Source: Orientallactaga sibirica (lineage: Eukaryota > Chordata > Mammalia > Rodentia > Dipodidae). From it: 64,000 bases of DNA. Position 1 is the first letter of the stretch. Each line of letters opens with the position of its first letter. The translations under genes and the position numbers were made by a program. The notes beneath the pieces were generated by a model. It had not been told where the DNA came from and did not search any database. It saw only the letters and a list, made by a program, of their open reading frames with translations. Location: assembly GCA_036365145.1 (NCBI GenBank), contig JAEOAD010000004.1:54062001-54126000 (forward strand), read 5' to 3'. This document shows positions 32,555 to 44,614 of the stretch, in pieces.

Positions 32555-32985
32555 AAGATGGCGCCCCCACTCCAATGAGGGGGCAGGACACTTTGAGAGT
32601 TCTCCAGGTTTGTCCACGTGGTGAGCCTCCTCTAGGTTTGTCCACGTGGTGAGTTTTTTTTTTAGGTCTACCCACGTGGTGAGTTTCTTTTTTAGGTTTG
32701 TCCACGTAGTGAGTTTCTACCCACGTGGTGAGTTTTGTTTTTAGGTCTGCCCACGTGGTGCTTCTAAGATGGCGCCCCCATTCAAATCGGGGCAGGACAA
32801 AAATGGCGGCACCGCAGAAGCGGTCTGTCGGAAACCCAAAAATGAGAGGAAAGAGAAAAGAACAAGAGATGTTGAAGTTTGGGACGGAGTTTTTATTTAA
32901 ATGAGGAGGCAAAGCGTTTAAAGTCTCCTTTAGGTCTGTCCACGTGGTGTGTCTGCCATGAACGTACTCGTTTAGAAATGGCGGC
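32555..32985 (+). promoter_or_regulatory. ATGGCG (YY1-like) motif cluster in ERV-B leader
   Basis: AAGATGGCG at 32555-32563 and 32766-32774, and AAATGGCGG at about 32801-32809 and 32976-32984, all on the plus strand. The first two lie in a duplicated block with GCAGGACA. They match YY1 cores; binding is not shown. Confidence 0.4.
32610..32765 (-). repeat. Tandem array of CCACGTGG units in ERV-B leader
   Basis: CCACGTGG (an E-box palindrome) occurs at 32614, 32642, 32672, 32721 and 32751, with a mutated copy at 32702 and an outlier at 32940. Spacing is mostly about 30 bp and the intervening words (GGTTTG or GGTCTA/GGTCTG, and GAGTTTT) are shared. Confidence 0.88.
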
Positions 32986-33210
32986 AAACCGGAAATGGAA
33001 GGAAAGAGAAAGGAAGTTGAAGTAAGCACAGATTATAGAAGTAAAGGTTAGAATATTAAATATGAAGATTACCTCATTACTTATGAGGATACACCCGTCA
33101 GCAGTCCGATTAGCTCGTCAGCTTAATGTTGAATTTTTTCTTCGTCACGTCAGCAGTCCGTAGTCCGTTTTGAATCCTCACACGTCCTCACATGGGGCAG
33201 TGGTTGTTGT

Positions 33211-33229
33211 GCCCCACGTCTGGGCGCCA
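33211..33229 (-). other. Primer-binding site of ERV-B
   Basis: TGGCGCCCAGACGTGGGGC on the minus strand differs from the tRNA-Lys1,2 complement (TGGCGCCCAACGTGGGGC) by one inserted base. It lies three bases inside the 5' LTR. Confidence 0.85.
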
Positions 33230-33232
33230 AAA

Positions 33233-33703
33233 TGCCGGGGCCTTTTTCCCTCACCACCGGCAGGTAGAGCAAGAGAGAGAGCCGGGCCAGCCGTTTCTCT
33301 CTTGAGGCTGAGCGAGAAGACAGGTGTCGGCAACTCAAACCTCCCAAATCACCGGGAAAAAAAACCACATTGAGTCGCGGAGAAACGTCTAAAGCGAAAC
33401 TCGTCGTTTATTGTCAGGGGAGATATTTATGTACTTTGAGGAAGGGGGTGGGAAGAGGGGATGAGAGAAAGGTATAAGGGCCAATATACTTTGAGGAGGG
33501 GGGGGGAAAAGGGGATGAGAGAAAGGTATAAGGGCCAATATACTTTGAGGAAGGGGGGGGAAAGGGGGATGAGAGAAAGGTATAAGGGCCAACAGTATTT
33601 CATCACGTCAGCAGCAGCTGGGTGGAGGCAGTTTCAGCTTAGGTGCTGAGTCAAGGGCAGGTACTCAGGCTCGACTAGGCCTTACGGGAATAGGCCAAGA
33701 TTG
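33233..33703 (-). repeat. ERV-B 5' LTR, lacking its first ~40 bp
   Basis: Matches 27362-27840 closely and has three 54-bp units (from about 33432, 33487 and 33541). After AGGCCAAGATTGGCC the match stops and SINE tail sequence follows, so the U3 start is deleted. Confidence 0.88.
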
Positions 33704-33785
33704 GCCAAACCATTGCTCTTTTTCTGTCTCTCTTTCTTTCTCTCTCATTCTTGCTCTCTCATAAATAAAAAAAATTAAAAATTTA
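33704..33785 (+). repeat. SINE tail fragment fused to ERV-B
   Basis: TTGCTCTTTTTCTGTCTCTC, then TCTCATAAATAAAAAAAATT: the CT tract and tail of a dipodid SINE without head or core. The missing SINE body and LTR end were probably removed in one deletion. Confidence 0.65.
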
Positions 33786-34265
33786 AAATATTATGTATAA
33801 TATGATCATTAAAAAAAAACAAGCCTGGATCCACCAACTATGAACAGAAACTATGTCTGAAAACTGTCAAACACTAAGAGAAAGAATAAAGATGATTTAG
33901 ATGGATAGAACACTTATTTGTGTTTTGACTAATACATTAAAGATATCATTTTTTTTCAAATTTGTAGTCAAAGAAATATTAACCTAAATACATAAAGTTG
34001 ATTCTAAATTTTATATACACTTACCAAAGGTATGTGATATTGTTCAATGCACCAGCATATTACTATTTCCTTGCCCTGCTGTGAACCTAACCCAGTAAAA
34101 GTACTGTAACACTGAACTACATGCTCAGTTTTAATTTTCTATGCTCATCAATTATCATGTTTCCTTTTAAAGACATATTATTTTGATCCTTAATTACAGA
34201 TGTTCATATTGGTAAAAACTATGTCACTCTATTTTCTCTGAAAAATCTGTGCAGTTATTGTACAA

Positions 34266-34628
34266 TTGCCTTGGAAACCAAATTCAAATATATCAATCAT
34301 CATGGGACATATTTTTATCACTGTTAAGGAGATTGGCAGTTGGTTATTTATTTGGGTTGCTTTGGGAATCCATTATAAGTTTGCTACCTTGAAGGTTTAT
34401 ACATGCATGGCCGCAAGCCTGCTGAATGTGTACAATTTAACTCAGTTCATTTCTCAGCTACTCAATCCACATCATGAGAATATACAAATTGAAAATCACT
34501 GTCCACTTCCTGCTGCACATAAGGGACATATCAATACCACTGATTGTTTTTCACTCAGGATTTTGTCCCTGAAGAAATCTCTGAGACAGCTGATCAATTG
34601 TTATATGCTATTTGAAAACTCAGTATGA
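34266..34628 (+). other. Anonymous 120-codon reading frame
   Basis: Starts MPWKPNSNIS and has a hydrophobic stretch (about residues 24-36, SWLFIWVALGIHY). No family is recognised, and no splice site or promoter supports it. Probably a chance frame. Confidence 0.12.
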
Positions 34629-35410
34629 TCTCCAAGGATTTTCTTTTTATAGTACAGAAAATACCTGAAAAACCTGAACTTACTCAATTTGACTGATTTC
34701 TGGGGCAGACTATTTAGAAAACATGAGCTATAAGTCTAGAAAGAAAGAGGGATGAATAAAAAAATTCCAAGTTGCTTATTTTATAAAAATTTCCCATGTC
34801 ATAGTAGACCTATAAAGAACAAAGTTAGAAAGTTGATGAATTATGAATAGACTAAACAATCTAAGAAACATTGATACAAAACAAAAAGCAAACAACTCAA
34901 GGTCTTAGTTTGCCAACAGAGCTGGAAAAATCAGAGCATTGAAATTGTCTTACCTTATCCTGCCCAGGAGTTGATAGTAAAAACAAATGCATGCATGCTT
35001 TTATTTCTGGCCATTATTATCACGTACCACAGTTATGATATATATATTACATAATAGCATATATAATTAATATATGTTAACTGCATAAAATAATAGATTT
35101 CAATACATCATTTTCATTGTTCTTAGGTTTTGATTTACATCATAATGACCTACAGAGCTTGCTAAAATCTGTCACAGATGACCATACCTCTATGTGGAGA
35201 TCTCTGGGGGATTTATTCTTTTACCTGTATATTCACATCATTTTGATGCACCCAGATAGCAGGAACTAATGTCTCACTGCACAGTAGGCTTTATAATAAG
35301 GAGATGTAAAGTTTATTTACTGGTGACTATTTAGTGTTCAATATGACACTGATATATTTGCTCTATTCCAACTACATGTGCCCGGCATCATTTTCTTGAC
35401 AATTCAGTTT

Positions 35411-35412
<2 letters not shown>

Positions 35413-35447
<35 letters not shown>
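35413..35447. repeat. (GT)n microsatellite
   Basis: About 17 GT dinucleotides. Confidence 0.95.
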
Positions 35448-35448
<1 letters not shown>

Positions 35449-35540
35449 TGTGAATAGAAAATAAAATAGATGAAATCAATAATTTTCAATTTTGATTTTC
35501 AATGGTTTGGTTAAGAATGAAGAAAAAAATGTTAAAATAA

Positions 35541-35620
35541 GGCTGAGATATAGCTCAGTGGTGGAGTGCTTGCTTATAATAAAGCATTGAATTTCACCTC
35601 TAGCAATGATATAGATAGGT
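35541..35620 (+). repeat. ID-like SINE
   Basis: GGCTGAGATATAGCTCAGTG and GGTGGAGTGCTTGCTTATAA match the tRNA-Ala-derived ID head; TTCACCTCTAGCAATGATAT ends it. Confidence 0.7.
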
Positions 35621-38600
35621 GATAAATATATAGAATTTATTTGAGAATTTAATTACATTCCATGATTATAATTATCACAGATTAAGAGCTAATTAATTCT
35701 TAAGGCAACCATATTTTTTGTTTTTATATAGATTACTTGCTAGATTGAAAAAGTTTGACACTGGAGAGTAAGCTACCATCTCAGAAATTATCTCAATCTG
35801 TTTGTAAGAAAGGGAAAATATGATGAAATTACAAAGAGAGATGCTAAAATGAAGTGACAAAAAGAAAGGGAAATAAAAAAGGAGTTTTAGGAAGGAATCT
35901 CAGCAGAGAGTATAACATATTTTACATTGCACTAGGGAAGATAAGAGAGAAACCTTCCACTTGCTTTGGGAAGACTTAGCTCTGCCCTGTGCTTGCACCA
36001 TAAGCCCTTGATGATGGATTTCTTTCTTCCTGTTCCTTCTGTTTCTATTGGCCATAGTCTTTTCTTCTTGAAGGTCTTTACTTACCAGAGTATCCTCTTG
36101 GCTGACAATAACCTGCAACATAATTATCCTTGTGTTGTTCTTCAGCCACTCTTGCATAGGAGAGATCATTTTATTCATTTATTATTCCCCATTTGTGTCA
36201 TTCATGCCTTATATAAACTATTCTTAACACATTTGTGAGTGATTGAATAAGTAAAACTAAATTAATTTTAATTAAGGAGATATAAATTAACAAAAAAAAG
36301 TGATGAGGAGGGGAAAAAAGAGTGAAATTGCTTTTCTTCCCAGTACTGTGCTAGAAGATGAATATAGGAAACCTTGTTGGCTACCTTCAAGCTTTCAGTG
36401 GAGCCAATGAGTAGGTTTGTTCTAGATAGCTCTGGAGAATTGTTGCTTGACTTTTAAGTCTGAGCACAAAACCCAGACCTGGTTACTTGTAACATTTTTT
36501 GTTGTGGTCTCTACATAATTGAATGGCATGGGTTGTCAGGAATGAACTTAAGAGTCAGAGCAGCAACTTCATTGCTGGAACAAGAAAGCCTGAAAACATA
36601 AATGCTGACCTTACAACCAGAAGAGGCCATCTCCCTCCTAGCAACCATAATCATAGAGGCAAGAGGCCCCGTCTGTTCTAAGGTAGCAAGACTTTCATAA
36701 AACCCAAGGTGTGTCAGGTTCATTGGGGGCCTCTAAACCAGCATTTCATGGCAATTGGTTCTGTGTAAATGTAGGGTGTAGTTCAGAGTTTGTGATTTTA
36801 TGCCTATTCTTTGATTGCAAAGTAAATGGACCTGGGAAAATTGCTGTACTATTTTAGCTGCAGGGAAAAGTTTTATCTTAAGTATATGAAAAAAGAAACA
36901 GAATACTTACACAAACATATGAAAATGAATTGAAATATTTAGCTGCAGTGGAATCCATTAAATGAGTCCCCTTCCATATAGACTGTTTTGTGTTATAATG
37001 TGGTAGAAACTGCTCTAGATTCAAGCCTTATTATTGTATACATCATCATGTTTTGAAAATAGCTTCAGTGTTTACATTTCTGTTTCCTTCTTCATGGTGT
37101 GGTTGAAAACTAACTTACAGAACACCATTAGGGATCAAATGATACAATGTGTATTGTTTATTATTATTAACTTATTCCAGGTAAAGTTCAGTCAATTGTA
37201 GAAGTTGTGATAGTACTCTAGTTCACATTTTCTAGGTAATGTATAGGAAAATAAAAGTTGACTTCAAAGGAGATAGAGAAAAGAAGAAACTCCAGACACA
37301 TCTACAAGATAAAAGTAATATTTTGAGCAAGGTATCAAATAGAAATTACACCACGCCAGTAGAGGTGAAGTTCTATGGCAGTATACAAGTAGAAGGACTA
37401 TGAAATGTGGTAGAGAGGATGGATGGAGTGAAATTACATTTAGGACCTGAAGGATCAATAACCTTTGAACACATAGATAGGGCTCCGTGGATAGAGGAAA
37501 ACTTCAGCCAGGGTTTGGAAGCATTGATATACATGGTGAGCATGATTGAGAACGTTTTTTCCCTATTTTTCTATAGCAAAATAATAAGAAACAGAATTGA
37601 AATGTTACATGAGTCTGCAAAAACTAGTAAGTAATGGCCTTTACTTACTTGATAGCTTTTTCCACACAGGTGCATCTAATATGAAAGTAACAGCAGACAC
37701 TTTTATTTCCTGCTTGAGAAGCTGTCCCAGAAGTGGTAACAGGGATGTCAATATCACTGTCTTTGCAAAATGCTATGAGTCAATTGGAGCTGAGAAAAGA
37801 GTTCTCTATTAGTCACAGATAAATATTCAACCCAGCCTGTCACAGGAACCCAACAAGAAGGAAGGTGCTGGCAGGATGGAACGGATGCACCCTGTTCACA
37901 TGATGGCTCCCTCCCAGCCTGTTTGTAAGAGGAGCATTAAGAAAATGACAGTCCTCAGAGCTGAAGAGCACACATGAGTCTTAGTTAACCACAAGGTAGC
38001 CCAGCATATGTAAGAGTGCCTGTGTATCTCTATGCTGGCATCGACCCCTTGTGTTGAACTGTGCTTGCTAAGGCACAAAACGACTCTCCTTCTCAGAGTC
38101 TGACTCTTGATTCAATTGAAAGGAATGGAATTATAATAAAATTTCCTTAAGACCTTATATTCAGTCAGACAGTAGAAGTATAAATGATTGCCAAAAATTT
38201 ATTTAAATGATGCTATTTTGGAGATAAAGAAAAAGATACAATAGTTCCTTTATTCATAGGAACTATGTTCCCAGGCTCACCATGAGTACCTCAAATGCTG
38301 GGCAGTACTAGACCTATATAAGTATGTCTGCCCCCCCCACCGCTGCTTACACATACATGCATATAATAAAATTTAAGTTGTGAAGAAAGCACAATAAGTG
38401 ATACGTAAAAATGAACAAATATTCCTTAGGTATCTCAATACATGTGTTTTTTCTGTTTTAATCTAGTAAGTTTTATTTTATTTTATTGAAAGCAAGTACT
38501 TTGCAACTTTTCTTGTGGCATAAAACATGCCAGTAGCACAATAATTAGGGTCATTATGAAGTGGAATCAGGGCTGCTTGACTACAAGCACTGTGATAAGA

Positions 38601-38763
38601 CAATAGTATGCCTTTGATTTAAGATGGAAACTTAGTGGATAACAAAGAGATAACATGTACAGTGTAGGTACATACCACAGGCAGAGAACAATATCATTCT
38701 ACTGAAGTGGGACACAGATTAAAACTTACAACATGTTGATTCCTGAGATCATCAATTTAATAT

Positions 38764-39117
38764 TGTTGGGCCACAGAACTGTGGGTAACTAGCAGAAATC
38801 ACCTGACCAAAAGCAGATTTGTGGGGGGGGGGAGATTTGTTTTGGCTTACAGGCTCAAGGGAGAAGCTCCATGATGGCAGAGAAAATGATGGCATGAGCA
38901 GTGGGTGGACATCACCCCCTGGCCAACATCAGGTGGACAACAGCAACCAGAGAGTGTGCCAAACACTGGCAAGGGGAAACTGACTATAAAACCCTTAAGA
39001 CTGCCCCCAACAATTCTCTGCCTCCAGCAGGCATTAATTCCCAAATCTTCATCAGCTGGGGAACCTAGCATTCAAAACACCTAAGTGTATGGGGGACACA
39101 TGATTCAAACCACCACA
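38764..39117 (-). repeat. MaLR 3' LTR
   Basis: Includes the complement of TTATAGTCAGTTTCCCCTTG and GGTGATGTCCACCCACTGCT, and runs to CAACA at its end. It has a G9 run at 38822-38831. Confidence 0.75.
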
Positions 39118-40263
39118 TTCCGCCCCTGCCCCCCATAAACTGACAACCATACATGATATAAAATGCAATGTATTCATCCAACTTTAAAAGTCTCCATAGT
39201 TTTTGTCAATCCCAATGATGTTCAAATATTTCTATACTCCAAGGTCTTTTAACTAATCCATAATACCAAAAAAATCTCCCCCCAAAACCCATAATGTCAC
39301 AGAATAAACACTCACACTGCAAAAGATGGCATTAAGCATAACAATACAAGAATTAAACAGGGCAAACATCAAACTCTGTAGCTCCAAGGCCAATAACTCT
39401 AGTCAATGAAAAATCCCCAAGTCAGATAGTTCTAACCAACAACAAGTCACTGGAGTTGCAATTCTACCCCTTCAACTGGGCTACTCACAGTCCTAGAAAA
39501 CTTCATCATGACCAGCAGCTTTCCTCAGCAGGCATCTTGTTGTCTCTGCATCTCTACTGGGTCTCCAATACAATCCATGGTTCATCCTCACAACTCCATT
39601 GGGTCTCCATGCAGGCATCCAGCAAACTGCTTCACACTACCCATGGCCATTCCCAAAACACAAGACCATGTTGCAAACTCAATGACCCTCTCTTTCCTGA
39701 ATTTCTTATACTCCACATTACCAGGTAGGGTGCCAATTTGTTAATCCAGGGAGGACACAGACTTTGAAGAACAGGACACTCATTGAGCACTCAGTCGCCT
39801 TCAGGAGCGTTTACATTCTCTTTATTGCCCCAGTCTCAAAGGTTGTAATCTCTCATACAATTACAACTGAACAGGCAGCAGTTTTGGCCCAAAGATGTCA
39901 TTTATTTCTGTGCCATGTCCCTCTGCACACACTAGTTCATTTCTACACACTGCAGCTCTGCACAAGTTCTCAGGACACAAGCATAACAGCAAGCCTCTCA
40001 TACAAACTGCTTCTAGCCCAGTCTAGACAAAGCTCCTTTTCACCCTCATAAGCCAAACTTCACAGTCCATTGTTCTTACTGCATTCAGGTCTTTCAACTC
40101 TGACAGGAATAGTCCGTCAAGCTGTAGTTACAGCACTGCAAAGCATCTCTTAGGCCAAGGTTTCAAATCCTTCCACATTCCTTTTGAAAATCAGCTCCAA
40201 AATGCCAAAGCCACAGTCAGGTGTCAAGCAACAAATGACATCTTTCCTTGGTACCAACATTAC
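39118..40263 (-). other. MaLR internal region
   Basis: Non-coding by eye. Repeated phrases (ACTGGGTCTCCAATACAATC, ATTGGGTCTCCATGCAGGCA) suggest small duplications. The 90-95 codon frames here have no retroviral motif. Confidence 0.55.
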
Positions 40264-40507
40264 TGTTGCAGTCACATTTGTATTGCTGGTAGAAATCTCC
40301 TGATCAAGAGCAGCCAACATCAGGTGTACAATAGCAACAGGAGAGTGTGTCAAACACTAGCAAGGGGGAGTTGACTATAACACCCTAAGCCTGCCCCCAA
40401 CAATACACTTCCTCATGGAGGTGTTAATTCCTAAATCTCCATTGGCTGGGGAACCTAGCATTCAGAACACCTAAGTTTATGGGGTATACCTAAATCAAAC
40501 CATCACA
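40264..40507 (-). repeat. MaLR 5' LTR, internally deleted
   Basis: Shares TAGAAATC-CCTGA-CAA-AGCAG and the GCAAGGGG-GTTGACTATAA block with the 3' LTR, but lacks the piece equal to about 38815-38920. Confidence 0.75.
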
Positions 40508-41077
40508 CCCGTCTTGTGCAATGTTCCCTGAGCCTTTAAGGGCGTGCTATTGAAGTCTAATTTAGTGTTAAGCTCTTTGAAACCTCTGAATTTCTGCTTT
40601 GGTGACTTTTGAGCATCATCAGTGTCCATTGCCATCTCTCTGGAGCTGATTGTCAGGCCAGTGGTGTAAGCAGCACTCATGTTTAGATATCTGCTTCTTT
40701 TGCATTTATCTTGGGGCCCAGCAGATGTGACAGACATGATCTCATGTGAGCCAGTTGGCTATATTTTTCCTGTCATATTGGTGGATCTTGATTCTACCCA
40801 GTTTTCACTGTCATCTGTTCAAAATAAAAGCAGATTCTCCAACTAAGACTGAGAGCAGCATGGATTAATTTTCATATTGCAATTGACAAAATTTCGGAAA
40901 CGAATGCCTCTTTAAAATAAGTTTCAAAATGTAACAGCTTCTTCTTGTTGATTTTTTTCCACCTTTTTTTCTCAAACTGCTTCTGGACAGTGAGCAAAAT
41001 ATCATTAGTTGAGTTTCCTTTACTGAAAACATACATTATTTCCTAGATGAAAATTGCATATTTTCTTTTCAAAATAT
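40508..41077. other. Unassigned sequence next to MaLR
   Basis: Some words (AAAAGCAGATTCTCCAACTA, GAGAGCAGCATGG) recall the L1 3' UTR at 21400, but the match is too short to call. Confidence 0.3.
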
Positions 41078-41300
41078 TTGATTTACATAATTATTTTCTA
41101 GAAAAAGGGAGAGAAAGATATAGTGAGAGGAAGAGGGAGAGAGAGAGAGAGAGAGAGGGAGAGAATGGTTGCACTAGAGTTTCCAGCTACTGCAAATGAA
41201 TTCCAGACACATGCACCACCTTGTGCATCTGGATTATATGGGTGCTGGGTCCTTTGGTTTTGCAGACAAGTACCTTAATTGCTAAGCCATCTCTCCAGCT
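41078..41300 (-). repeat. Dipodid SINE
   Basis: (GA)n at 41127-41165, TTTCCAGCTACTGCAAATGA core, GCTAAGCCATCTCTCCAGCTC-type head. Confidence 0.88.
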
Positions 41301-41398
41301 CAAAATTTGCAGGGATAACATGTAGACTTTTAGTAATCATGAACAACCTTGTAACATATTATTGTTTTATTATATATTGTTGTTAAAAATCAGATTAT

Positions 41399-41672
41399 GG
41401 GCTGGACAGATGGTTCATCAATTAAAAGCACTTACTTGCAAAGCTTTATGGTCCAGGTTCAATTCCCCACTGTCCTTATAAAGCCAGATACATAAATACA
41501 CAAAGTGGCACATGCCTCTAGAGTTTGTTTGTAGTACAAGGATGCCCTAGCATGTACATTCTTCTCCCCTCCCTCTTCCCTTCCTCCCTTTCTCCCTTCC
41601 TCCCTTCTTCCCTCCTACTCTCCCTCCCTCCCTGTTTCTGTCTGTCTTTCAAATAAATACAAATATATATTT
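41399..41672 (+). repeat. Dipodid SINE, diverged, with CCTT-rich tract
   Basis: GGGCTGGACAGATGGTTCAT head, CATGCCTCTAGAGTTTGTTT core and an expanded CCCTT/CCTCC tract (41562-41650). Confidence 0.85.
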
Positions 41673-42497
41673 TAAATCATATTACAAGGGGAACTAAAGT
41701 ACCATATACAGAACAATTTAGTTCAATTAACATTTGCTATATATATTTACTGAATGTCATTACTGTCTACTTGAATTTTTCTGATAAAAGGTATTTAATA
41801 GTGCTGGCAACTGAACCGTGCCTGAGAGCTGAATCTGAAGTAATGACTGCAAGAAGAAATTTGATGGTATATTCCAGGCAAGGAATATGGAGTGCTGACT
41901 TAGGCTGCAAGACTGCTGATAGAGAATAATTCAAGAAATATTAAAAATACAAATTAGTTACTTGTGGGATTTATGGGGTTGGGAACTTCTAAAGGAAAGA
42001 AAAAAGAGTTGAGGGTGGTTTTCAAGGATTGCTTTTATTTGTTGTTTTTTATCTTGCCTTTGAATGATTAATGAAAGATATAACAGTAAACAGGAGAAGC
42101 TACTGGTTGGAGTAATATGACAAGTTAAGCATGGGTATGTTAATTTGGAGTTTCACAAAATATGGTTAAAGTTATATAACCAACCAGTGATATCAAAGTC
42201 TGACACTCACACAGTTGCACATGGAAGTTTAGCTGAGTTAAATACATGGAATGTAAAATTGATGAACTCAAATCAAGAGAGCATGAGAAGTAAAACAAAA
42301 CAGTTTGAGGATAAACCCTTTAACCAATCCGGAAAGGAAACTGAGTGGGGAAGGTCAGAGAGGTAGAAGACCAAAAGCAGCCTTTCACTGAGTTTACTAA
42401 TGTAAATATTCACCTGAAGTGTCAGCCTACCTGACATGCTCACTGCTGATCTTCGCACAATGTTTGCACCTTATGCACACTTGATACACATTAATTT
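41673..42497. other. Unique sequence
   Basis: No feature recognised. Confidence 0.4.
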
Positions 42498-42779
42498 TGC
42501 TTGTGTATGTGTTTGGGATATATGTGTATGCATTTATGTTCGTATGTGTGTAGGAGTGTGCCTGCATGCATTTACAACTCGCTAAACCCAGAGCTCACTG
42601 ATTCAGCCTATCAAAGGATCCCACAAGCCCCAGGGATTCTTTGTCTCTACCTACCCAGCAGTGGTATTATAGGTATGTGCCAGCATGTCTGGCATTTTAC
42701 GTGGATCCTGGGAATCCAAAATCAGGTTCTCATGTTTGAAAGACAAGTAATTTACTCACTAAATCATCTCCCCAGCTCC
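42498..42779 (-). repeat. B4-like SINE
   Basis: TG-rich start, ATTATAGGTATGTGCCAGCA, and the complement of the head: CTCACTAAATCATCTCCCCA then GCTCC. Confidence 0.65.
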
Positions 42780-44305
42780 ACTCAGTACGCCTTAAATGAA
42801 TGACTTAAATAATACCACACGTGCCCTTTGAAATAAACACTAAAAATCAGACACCACTCATTGATGGGACATTGACAAAAGTAATTAAAGTGAAATACTG
42901 GTTACACATCACACTATAAGGAAAAGTTGAACATTAGAAACAGCCTTCTTTTAAAAAGTTGGTTAAGGAAAAATAGTTGGAAGGACATTCTCAGTATGAG
43001 ATAACAATGTGTTCTGAGACAAAACAGAAGGGAAAGTCTCCTATAAACCTCAGCACTCCAAGGTTTGTGGCCAAGCCATGATAAGATACAGACTAGCAAG
43101 GAGACTTTCATCACCAGACTTATTTCTTAGAGCAGAGACTACCTTACTCTATGGTCTTCAAATGATGGGATCCAACCTGATTAGAGTATGCTTATTGAAT
43201 CAATTACACTCCGCAGACAAACTGAGCTTGTTATTCCCATCCTTCTACTTCCATCTCAAGGCTTCCAAGTGAGGTAACAGTAGAAATAGAAATGATTGGA
43301 AGTTGTCAGGAAATGTGTTCATACTATCCACAGTTGGAAGTTTAAATTTTCCTGGAGCTCTGAGGATACAGGGTGAAATTTTTGTATCTCATTTGATATT
43401 GTCTCTCCTAGAGGCCTGTTATACAGTACTTGATTTTTTTTTTCTTTTTAAGATTGGGCATTTGAATCATATACTAACAATGTTTGCTATTTGTAAACTC
43501 AGATTTTGAAAATATAAACAATATATGTTCAGGTATTAATTAACTGATTTATTTTGAAGCACTGGATAATGAACGGAGGGGCATGTGCAGAGTACTCAAG
43601 CACTCCAATACACAGCTATATCTCTAGCCCAGCAATATTGTTTTAAACCTGTGTGTTTTTTTTCCTTTCTTCATTCACCCTTTCTATCTTTTTCTTAGTA
43701 CACATATAAATGGAAACTGGATTTTTTTAAATTTAGATTGTATACTCCCAAGGTTTATTTTTTAATTTTTTTCCTTTTACCTCTGTGCAACTAGTTCACA
43801 GTGTTTGGATATATTTGTTTTTCTTTGTCTTGCTTTCCAAAGCCTGGTTGTAGGTAGACTGTCATACAAATCAATGCTTCTGGGCAGACTGTGAGCATTT
43901 GGAGCCACCTCACTGACAGTCACAGATATTGGGAACTGTTTTCCCTAGATTTACAGGATGTCTCAGTGGATCTTTAATTTCAAGTAATTGTGCCAAAATA
44001 ACCTGGTGCCATGAATGTACAATATGCCTGTGCTAAAAATTCTCACAAAAATGTTGGACGAGTAAACTCACAGGCAAAGAAACTAGAATCTGCTATTTTA
44101 AAAACAGAAACAATGTGATCGTGTTTGTTGTTTTCACACAGCTAAAGGGATATCATCATTAACTATATTCAGCTGCTAGCATCCTCTGTCTGTATCACCA
44201 TGTGCTCTCCTGCTAGGCCTCCTATGGAAGAGGCCAAATTAACATAAAGCTTGAAGTGTCATTGTGTCATTCATATTCATATCAGTGGAGATCTAAGTGT
44301 GAATT
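42780..44305. other. Unique sequence with an ID-like remnant
   Basis: At about 43545-43632, complementary to an ID-type tRNA head (ends CACAGCTATATCTCTAGCCC). Nothing else recognised. Confidence 0.4.
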
Positions 44306-44320
44306 TGAAAGTTAATTTTT

Positions 44321-44599
44321 TAAACTATTTTTTTATTTTTTAATTTTTTTGGAGACAGAGAGAGACAGAGAGAGAGAGGGAGAGGGAGACAAGAGATGGG
44401 CGCGCCAGCAGTGTCTCAGCTGCTGAGAATGAAATCCAGATGTGTGCGCCCCCTTGTGGTCAAGTGTGGCATTGCGCCCTTGCGTCACTTTGCATCTGGC
44501 TAAACGTGGGACCTGGAGATTGGAACAGCTGGAGATTGGAACCAGTGTTCTTAGGCTTAGGAGGCAGGCACCTTAACCCCTAAGCCATCTCTCCAGCCC
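44321..44599 (-). repeat. Dipodid SINE, long subfamily, with perfect 15-bp TSD
   Basis: TGAAAGTTAATTTTT at 44306-44320 and 44600-44614. It carries the extra GCCCCCTTGTGGTCAAGTGT / GCATTGCGCCC block and a private duplication of CTGGAGATTGGAAC (about 44513-44541). Confidence 0.92.
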
Positions 44600-44614
44600 T
44601 GAAAGTTAATTTTT

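Larger units (their letters stand above)
27362..33703 (-). mobile_element. ERV-B: decayed type-D-like class II provirus
   Basis: Minus-strand order: truncated 5' LTR (33703-33233), Lys-type PBS (33229-33211), leader with motif arrays, gag (32441 to about 31020), protease, RT, partial RNase H, partial integrase, env TM remnant, PPT, 3' LTR (27880-27362). Beta-like gag-pol joined to a gamma-like env TM is the arrangement of type D retroviruses. At least four frame breaks and an internal pol deletion prevent any complete product. LTRs differ by few bases and indels, so the insertion is not ancient. No TSD can be tested because the 5' LTR end is lost. Confidence 0.9.
33786..38763. other. 5 kb AT-rich sequence with little recognised content
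   Basis: Contains a (GT)n tract (35413-35447), an ID-like SINE (35541-35620) and several 60-120 codon frames without known motifs (such as 34266-34628). No exon structure, CpG island or RNA gene was identified. Some of it may be old repeats beyond recognition by eye. Confidence 0.4.
38764..40507 (-). mobile_element. MaLR-type LTR retrotransposon with two LTRs
   Basis: Two similar LTRs in the same orientation, 38764-39117 (3') and 40264-40507 (5', internally deleted), enclose about 1.15 kb. On the minus strand the 3' LTR begins TGTGGTGGTTTGAATCATGT and a purine-rich run (GGGGGGCAGGGGCGGAA, 39133-39118) precedes it. The internal part has no gag, pol or DTG motif, as expected for non-autonomous MaLRs. 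No 5-bp TSD is visible. Confidence 0.7.

Noticed and set aside
32610..32765. Evenly spaced short repeats resembling a CRISPR array
   Set aside because: The units are contiguous retroviral leader repeats with near-identical spacers in a mammalian genome.
32553..33029. 158-codon minus-strand frame with repeated HHVDKPKKET-like units in the ERV-B leader
   Set aside because: The peptide repeat follows from the 30-bp DNA array; it lies between PBS and gag and matches no known leader protein.
39456..40051. Frames of 90-95 codons in the 39-40 kb region
   Set aside because: They are inside the non-coding body of a MaLR element and carry no retroviral motif.
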